Below, in pieces: positions 4,951 through 8,412 of a stretch of DNA of 8,412 bases. The notes beneath the pieces are model-generated. The model did no database searches and was not told the origin of the DNA. It saw only the letters and a list, made by a program, of their open reading frames with translations. The number at the start of each line of letters is the position of its first letter. Positions within the stretch are counted from its first letter, which is position 1. The stretch comes from Candidatus Roizmanbacteria bacterium (GTDB taxonomy: Bacteria > Patescibacteriota > Microgenomatia > UBA1406), in NCBI GenBank assembly GCA_024653645.1, contig JANLHK010000003.1, positions 1-8,412 on the forward strand, given 5' to 3'. The position numbers and the translations under genes are program-made.

Positions 4951-5565
4951 ATGAACCAATCTGTCTATGGACATATCGCCCAACAACACCATGCGGTAGG
5001 CATACTCAAACTGGCAACCGGCACACTCAATAACGAAATTGGCCTATTCAGAGAGCGAGTACGCTATTATCAACCATTTGCGTTTGGTGCCGTACGTGAC
5101 CATAACTTAAAACTGTATAAACAACTCCTTGATATATATTTCACGGTTCCCTACACCAGCTTCAGCGTTTTCTATCATGAAAAGAGTTATTCCCTTGGTC
5201 AACTCATAGCCAATAGCCTTAACAAACAAGAAAATATGGTTGTATTTGTATCGTCTCAATACCACAATTCTGCTCATCGCTATTCAGAAGAGGACACAAG
5301 AGAGATGGTTAAAAGAAAGATGCGTCGTGATGCACTTTTTGGTATTCATCCTGTCAGTATCCGCGATTCAAGCGAGTTACAAATGGCGCAGGTATTGTTA
5401 GGTATTGTGTCACACGCTGTTTCACTGCTTGATACAGATCCGATTACTAAAAATGCGAAGTTTAGATTAGTTAAGCATCTACAGCGCCACCTCAATACTG
5501 ATAAGCTGGCACGCACCAACGAGTATTATCTGCGCTTTAAGCGGCGCTTTGCTGTAGAGCTGTAA
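4951..5565 (+). CDS. Uncharacterised protein, DUF3800-like without the acidic residues
   Basis: I do not recognise a characterised homologue. The 204-aa protein is soluble, with no signal peptide or membrane segment. Two stretches resemble DUF3800 proteins, an RNase-H-like family often seen in phage and defence contexts: HNLKLYKQLLDIYF with SFSVFYHEKSY (51-64, 70-80), and VSIRDSSELQMAQVLLGIVSHA (135-156), which parallels the family's DSK...LQLADLLLGAI end. The family's N-terminal D-E-S strand is missing, and the Asp expected in LQxAD is Q147, so a catalytic role looks doubtful. The C-terminus (166-204) is basic. The ATG at 4951 sits right after a promoter-like inverted repeat. No earlier start can restore the missing strand, because the upstream 104 bp is promoter-like. 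The divergent HTH gene is a plausible regulator. The family link is tentative. Confidence 0.6.
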   Translation: MNQSVYGHIAQQHHAVGILKLATGTLNNEIGLFRERVRYYQPFAFGAVRDHNLKLYKQLLDIYFTVPYTSFSVFYHEKSYSLGQLIANSLNKQENMVVFVSSQYHNSAHRYSEEDTREMVKRKMRRDALFGIHPVSIRDSSELQMAQVLLGIVSHAVSLLDTDPITKNAKFRLVKHLQRHLNTDKLARTNEYYLRFKRRFAVEL

Positions 5566-5577
5566 AAAAACAGCCGT

Positions 5578-5611
5578 ATGGGTGACAACTGCCAGCAAAG
5601 GGCAAACCCAT
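5578..5611 (+). terminator. Possible stem-loop after the 204-aa gene
   Basis: ATGGGT (5578-5583) can pair with ACCCAT (5606-5611), and inside it TGCC (5590-5593) can pair with GGCA (5601-5604). This gives a two-part hairpin 12 bp after the stop codon. No U-tract follows, so it is not a classical intrinsic terminator; it might be a processing or attenuation structure. An 8-bp direct repeat ACAACTGC lies at 5585-5592 and 5613-5620. Confidence 0.3.
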
Positions 5612-5654
5612 AACAACTGCTTATTAAAACTATACCACACCGCAATTGTTTGGG

Positions 5655-5674
5655 TATAGAATACTGATTCTATA
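5655..5674. repeat. Perfect inverted repeat touching the start codon of the 411-aa gene
   Basis: Arms TATAGAAT (5655-5662) and ATTCTATA (5667-5674) are perfect over 8 bp around ACTG, and the last base is the A of the ATG. It includes -10-like hexamers TAGAAT and AATACT, so it could be an operator over the promoter, or an RNA hairpin masking the start codon. A second pair, CTATACC (5630-5636) and GGTATAG (5653-5659), overlaps the left arm and could form an alternative pairing. Confidence 0.55.
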
Positions 5675-6909
5675 TGGAATCTATTCCCAGCGATATTCAA
5701 CAGGACATAGAAGGCGTATCAGAGCGGATTAACCAGTATATCCATGAGCTACGCGCCGTTGATATGGTTGTGATTACGCTTGCCTGCTCGGACAGTCGTG
5801 TCGTATTGCCCAGTAACCAAGTACTCGTACCTATGAAGAATGGGATTCAAAAACGCGTTATGTTTATGGGCATACCCACCATAGGAGGAGGCTCGCCGAG
5901 CCGTTCCCGATTGCGGGGCATTATTAAAACCCTCAAAGCCTGGGGTGTTGCCAAAGATCACATCAATATATTGGTTACCCAGCATGGAGATACCTCTGAA
6001 ATTTCTGCCGCTCTTGCCAAAACTTCCGGCCATATATCATGCGGGCTACGAACTTTTTTTAACCAACATAAAGGTGAACTGGAGGATATTCGCGAGTTGC
6101 TAATTGCCTGGTCACGGCAGTATAAACAAACTGTGAATGATCCGCGGGCTGCTCCCGACCGTTTGGCTCTAGAGACTATTGCCCATGAATGTCCCGAGGT
6201 TATGGATCTTATTAACACACTGCATACTCAGACCGGCATGCCACGCCGATTGCTCCTGCGGGCAGCCTATCGCAATGGCTCATTTGACATACACGGGAAT
6301 GAGCTTGAAATCATGGACAAAGTAGCCGAATATATTGCAGATGAAGAAAACAAGGATATATTCCCGACCTGCGCCATCGGTGCGGCATACTATGATCACC
6401 AACTAAAAAAGCTGCATTTTGCCCTTCCCTATGCCGATATCGGATTTAAAAATAAAACCTTAACCTTTACTAACCTTCCTCCCCGGCACGACAGTATTCA
6501 AAATCCACAGAATGTCATTGTTTCACTTGGTGAAGAGGTTATTTGCATACACAAAGAGGTTATACTTCCCAATATCGTAAAATCGGCACCCGACAACCTG
6601 TTTCGCTCATGTGCCTCAATTCCAACCGTTCCTACTATATTGTGCGCCCTGTCGGAATCTTTTTATGCTGTAGTGCATAAGGTTAATCCACACCCCGACA
6701 ATGCCAATTTTTCGGCCCTTAAACGCGTTATTGCCCTATGCGATACCCAAACACATGTGAAAGTACTACAGGAAGCATTACTCAGCGACGAATTCAAAAA
6801 AGATTATCGGGATACTTTTCTAAAACTCAATAAAGGGGTTATTTTTGTTGTTAACCTAAACCGAAATTCACCCCATACCGCACCTACCTGCCAACCGCTT
6901 GCGCTATAG
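5674..6909 (+). CDS. Large uncharacterised protein with beta-carbonic-anhydrase-like N-terminal motifs
   Basis: I do not recognise the full-length family. Residues about 30-125 resemble a beta-carbonic anhydrase core: a strand VVITLA ending in C38-S-D40-S-R42 (the CxDxR zinc and Asp/Arg dyad motif), a helix with LKAWGV (87-92), then the strand INILVTQ. Where HxxC is expected the sequence is H104-G-D-T107, without the Cys. A GH120-I-S-C123-G motif, the exact GHxxCG pattern, follows 16 residues later. Zinc could be bound by C38 plus H120/C123 with an insertion, or the site could be degenerate. Beta-carbonic anhydrases are about 200 aa; this protein adds roughly 280 residues of no recognised domain. 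No signal peptide or clear membrane segment is visible. The ATG at 5674 overlaps a perfect inverted repeat. Its stop abuts the stop of the convergent VOC gene. Enzymatic function is unproven. Confidence 0.75.
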   Translation: MESIPSDIQQDIEGVSERINQYIHELRAVDMVVITLACSDSRVVLPSNQVLVPMKNGIQKRVMFMGIPTIGGGSPSRSRLRGIIKTLKAWGVAKDHINILVTQHGDTSEISAALAKTSGHISCGLRTFFNQHKGELEDIRELLIAWSRQYKQTVNDPRAAPDRLALETIAHECPEVMDLINTLHTQTGMPRRLLLRAAYRNGSFDIHGNELEIMDKVAEYIADEENKDIFPTCAIGAAYYDHQLKKLHFALPYADIGFKNKTLTFTNLPPRHDSIQNPQNVIVSLGEEVICIHKEVILPNIVKSAPDNLFRSCASIPTVPTILCALSESFYAVVHKVNPHPDNANFSALKRVIALCDTQTHVKVLQEALLSDEFKKDYRDTFLKLNKGVIFVVNLNRNSPHTAPTCQPLAL

Positions 6910-7284
6910 TGCAGCGTACAGATCAATCCTATATCCATCGGGGTCTTCCACTATGGCATAACGCTGTCCCCAAAATGCATCCCACGGCTCACGCACCACT
7001 TTGCCTTTTGCATTAAATACTGCCTCAACCACTCTATCTACTTCTTCAGGGCTGTCGTACTCAATGGCAAACGAAGAGTGGTTACCCGGCTGCGGATCTT
7101 GTCCAATTATTTCCTTTACCACGTTTTTTGCATCAATCATAAGCCGTGCTGATTTATCGGGTGTAAACGGCTCAAGGTGTTGCTCGTCGTCCTTTAACTC
7201 CGAAAAGGTAAAACCCAACAAGCTATAAAAACTCACGGTTTTTTTCATATCGCTGCTGGTTACCCCCACCGCATTAAGTTTCAT
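6904..7284 (-). CDS. VOC superfamily protein (glyoxalase/bleomycin-resistance-like)
   Basis: A 126-aa protein with the paired beta-alpha-beta-beta-beta layout of the vicinal oxygen chelate fold. The first half opens with LNAVGVTSSDMKKTVSFYSLLGF (3-25), the second with SFAIEYDSPEEVDRVV (71-86). It ends with the hallmark DPDGYRIDLY (114-123). Metal-ligand positions look atypical: the first-strand His is A5 and the terminal Glu is D121, so glyoxalase-type catalysis is not assured. Ligand binding or an unknown lyase/dioxygenase-type role is possible. It lies 12 bp downstream of the pentapeptide gene on the same strand. A TAGAAT hexamer (7296-7291) ends 6 nt before its ATG and could support a leaderless internal transcript. 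Its final Leu-stop codons overlap those of the convergent 411-aa gene in CTATAG. Confidence 0.9.
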   Translation of the reverse strand: MKLNAVGVTSSDMKKTVSFYSLLGFTFSELKDDEQHLEPFTPDKSARLMIDAKNVVKEIIGQDPQPGNHSSFAIEYDSPEEVDRVVEAVFNAKGKVVREPWDAFWGQRYAIVEDPDGYRIDLYAAL

Positions 7285-7296
7285 ATCTTTATTCTA

Positions 7297-7878
7297 CTAA
7301 ACCGTTTCAATAATAATATCAAGGCTGTCTAATAACGACAAAGCCTCCGGCAAAGCAAAACGGGCTTTTTTAATCGTATTACTTCGAGCGTCAATCAAAT
7401 AATTTTTTGCACCTACCAAATTTGCTTTGGTGAGATTGGTTTTAGAAAAAATACTTCTTTCAAAGTCAGTATTGGTTAACTCACTATTGCTGAGGTTTGT
7501 TTCAACAAAATCAACCTCTTTTGCTTCACAATCAACCATCTTCGTTTTTGGTAACTTGAGCATTCTAAAATTTGAGTAATTAATCTGGCACTCCTTAAAG
7601 CTTAAATTTTGAACTTGTTGTGCTTTTGTCCAATCGATTCCAATAACCTTGCTGTCAACAAAGCTTACATCAATAAAATGGCAATTAGTAGGGAGAACCG
7701 CGCTGAGCATGCACTCTTGAAATACACAGTGAATGAACTTGCACTGCAAAAACGTACTATTTACAAAACTGCATCTGTTGAATGTGCAATCCTCAAATTC
7801 TATCTCCCTAATGTTTTGTCTGGATAGTGAAAGTTTAGAAAAGGTGTTTTTAAAATAATCGTCCTGATTAAAGACCAT
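7297..7878 (-). CDS. Pentapeptide-repeat protein, Qnr/McbG-like
   Basis: Tandem A(D/N)LXX-like pentapeptides form a right-handed quadrilateral beta-helix. From the ATG at 7878 the protein is 193 aa. A first block runs over about residues 25-80 (FEDCTFNRCSFVNSTFLQCKF...), a break follows around IDWTKAQ (81-87), and a second block covers about 88-158 (...VDFVETNLSNSELTNTDFERS...). It ends with a helical tail ARFALPEALSLLDSLDIII (172-190), like the dimerising C-terminus of Qnr and McbG, which protect DNA gyrase from quinolones or microcin B17 by mimicking DNA. Longer reading to 7944 would translate through tRNA-Gly, so I reject it. The gene starts 16 bp after that tRNA and is probably on the same transcript. 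Overall architecture fits gyrase protection, but the loop residues that decide this cannot be judged here. Confidence 0.88.
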   Translation of the reverse strand: MVFNQDDYFKNTFSKLSLSRQNIREIEFEDCTFNRCSFVNSTFLQCKFIHCVFQECMLSAVLPTNCHFIDVSFVDSKVIGIDWTKAQQVQNLSFKECQINYSNFRMLKLPKTKMVDCEAKEVDFVETNLSNSELTNTDFERSIFSKTNLTKANLVGAKNYLIDARSNTIKKARFALPEALSLLDSLDIIIETV

Positions 7879-7894
7879 ATATGAGCTATCCGTG

Positions 7895-7966
7895 AGCGGC
7901 GGACGGGAATTGAACCCGCGACCTTCTCCTTGGCAAGGAGACATTCTACCGCTGAACTACCGCCGC
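7895..7966 (-). tRNA. tRNA-Gly (anticodon GCC)
   Basis: A 72-nt cloverleaf on the minus strand: acceptor GCGGCGG/CCGCCGC, D-stem GTTC/GAAT, anticodon stem TCTCC/GGAGA around loop TTGCCAA, T-stem GCGGG/CCCGT with TTCAATT loop, discriminator U, which suits glycine tRNAs. CCA is not encoded. It lies 13 nt downstream of tRNA-Phe and 16 nt upstream of the pentapeptide-repeat gene. Confidence 0.96.
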
Positions 7967-7979
7967 GCTTTATGCACTG

Positions 7980-8052
7980 TGCAGAGGGTCAGAATCGAAC
8001 TGACATCTGAGGTTTTTCAGACCCCCGCCGTGACCGCCTTGGCTACCTCTGC
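7980..8052 (-). tRNA. tRNA-Phe (anticodon GAA)
   Basis: A 73-nt cloverleaf on the minus strand: acceptor GCAGAGG/CCTCTGC, anticodon stem GGGGT/ACCTC (one G-U pair) around loop CTGAAAA, 4-nt variable loop, T-stem GTCAG/CTGAC, discriminator A. The D-arm GCC...GGC closes with only three pairs and an A-C at the fourth position, reminiscent of tRNA-Cys/Leu D-arms rather than the usual GCTC/GAGC of tRNA-Phe. The anticodon GAA is nevertheless clear. CCA is not encoded. It starts 17 nt after the uppP stop. Confidence 0.9.
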
Positions 8053-8069
8053 GCTCTGCTTACGGATTG

Positions 8070-8412
8070 TCATTTTAACATATTAACCCCAGGCAACGCA
8101 TACAGAGAAACCAAAATCCCTATACCCAACGCAATCCGGTATACCGCAAAGCTAACTAATCTGTTTTTTTGCAGAAAAGCCAACAGCCAACGAACTACGA
8201 TGTACGCTGTTACAAATGAAGTTATAAACCCTATAGCAACATACATCATTTCGCTGCCTGTCAGTGCAATGCCCGACTTAAGCAAATCGTATCCCGACGC
8301 TGCTGCAATGGTAGGTACAGCCAATAAAAACGAGAATAGTGCCATATCGGCACGCCGGTACCCCAGCGCCATACCCGCTACAAATACTATCCCTGACCGC
8401 GACACACCCGGA
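8070..8412 (-). CDS. uppP: Undecaprenyl-diphosphatase UppP/BacA, C-terminal part
   Basis: UppP is a multi-pass membrane enzyme that dephosphorylates undecaprenyl diphosphate, recycling the lipid carrier of peptidoglycan synthesis and giving intrinsic bacitracin resistance. Only the C-terminal part is present (114 codons including stop); the gene enters from the right edge. It begins inside the PGxSRSG catalytic motif (P-G-V-S-R-S-G at the window end). Family-typical segments follow: RADMALFSFLLAVPTI, then hydrophobic membrane spans, then AIGFITSFVTAYIVVRWLLAFL and AVYRIALGIGILVSL. The GTG at 8405 lies inside the motif and is not the true start. It is upstream of and co-directional with tRNA-Phe, tRNA-Gly and the pentapeptide gene. 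Together with PBP2 and the FtsB-like protein it marks the region as rich in cell-envelope genes. Confidence 0.95.
   Translation of the reverse strand, partial: PGVSRSGIVFVAGMALGYRRADMALFSFLLAVPTIAAASGYDLLKSGIALTGSEMMYVAIGFITSFVTAYIVVRWLLAFLQKNRLVSFAVYRIALGIGILVSLYALPGVNMLK

Noticed and set aside
5560..5573. Mini hairpin CTGT-A6-ACAG at the stop of the 204-aa gene
   Set aside because: Four pairs without a GC-rich stem or following U-tract; too weak to call a terminator.
7879..7944. N-terminal extension of the pentapeptide-repeat protein (CQGEGRGFNSRPPL region)
   Set aside because: It is translation of the antisense-free tRNA-Gly sequence; the tRNA cloverleaf is clear and the repeat domain starts after the ATG at 7878.
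1..8412. CRISPR arrays, insertion sequences, prophage integration repeats
   Set aside because: No regularly spaced repeats, transposase genes or tRNA-end direct repeats were seen; the recombinase-like gene lacks its catalytic Tyr and is embedded among housekeeping genes, so an integrase role is not supported.

Overview
The window looks like a compact bacterial chromosome segment, most likely from the Candidate Phyla Radiation (Patescibacteria). This is inferred from several things together: very short or absent intergenic gaps, near absence of Shine-Dalgarno sequences, small versions of core proteins, a short FtsB/DivIC protein with a Pro/Thr-rich tail, and a B12-dependent ribonucleotide reductase beside NrdR. 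TGA is used as a normal stop (HTH gene, ftsB-like gene, pduO, uppP), which argues against the CPR groups that recode UGA. No rRNA or ribosomal-protein marker is present, so the assignment stays provisional.

Layout. Positions 1-3172 (minus strand) read, in transcription order: a tyrosine-recombinase-like gene, a penicillin-binding protein 2 gene, nrdR, and the 5' end of an adenosylcobalamin-dependent ribonucleotide reductase gene. nrdR has its own sigma70-type promoter, with a palindromic NrdR box just downstream. Positions 3173-4617 (plus strand) carry a tight operon whose CDSs overlap by ATGA: FtsB/DivIC-like septum protein, PduO-type cobalamin adenosyltransferase and Nudix hydrolase, followed with no gap by tRNA-Arg(CCG) and then tRNA-Ile(UAU). 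Positions 4625-6909 form the least conventional part: a small Xre-family regulator (minus), a 104-bp palindrome-rich divergent promoter region, a 204-aa protein resembling a DUF3800 protein without its acidic residues (plus), and a 411-aa protein with carbonic-anhydrase-like zinc motifs and a large unrecognised C-terminal region (plus). Positions 6904-8412 (minus) hold, in transcription order, the 3' part of uppP, tRNA-Phe(GAA), tRNA-Gly(GCC), a Qnr/McbG-like pentapeptide-repeat protein and a VOC-family protein.

How the genes may work together. PduO would make adenosylcobalamin, the cofactor of the reductase encoded 3.4 kb away, and NrdR would sense (d)ATP and set reductase expression. PBP2, UppP and the FtsB-like protein serve cell-wall synthesis and division. 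The best candidates for something undescribed are the recombinase-like protein, which lacks its nucleophilic tyrosine; the 411-aa CSDSR protein; and the HTH/DUF3800-like pair with three different inverted repeats at successive promoters. Several genes have a -10-like hexamer 6-7 nt before the start codon, suggesting leaderless mRNAs.
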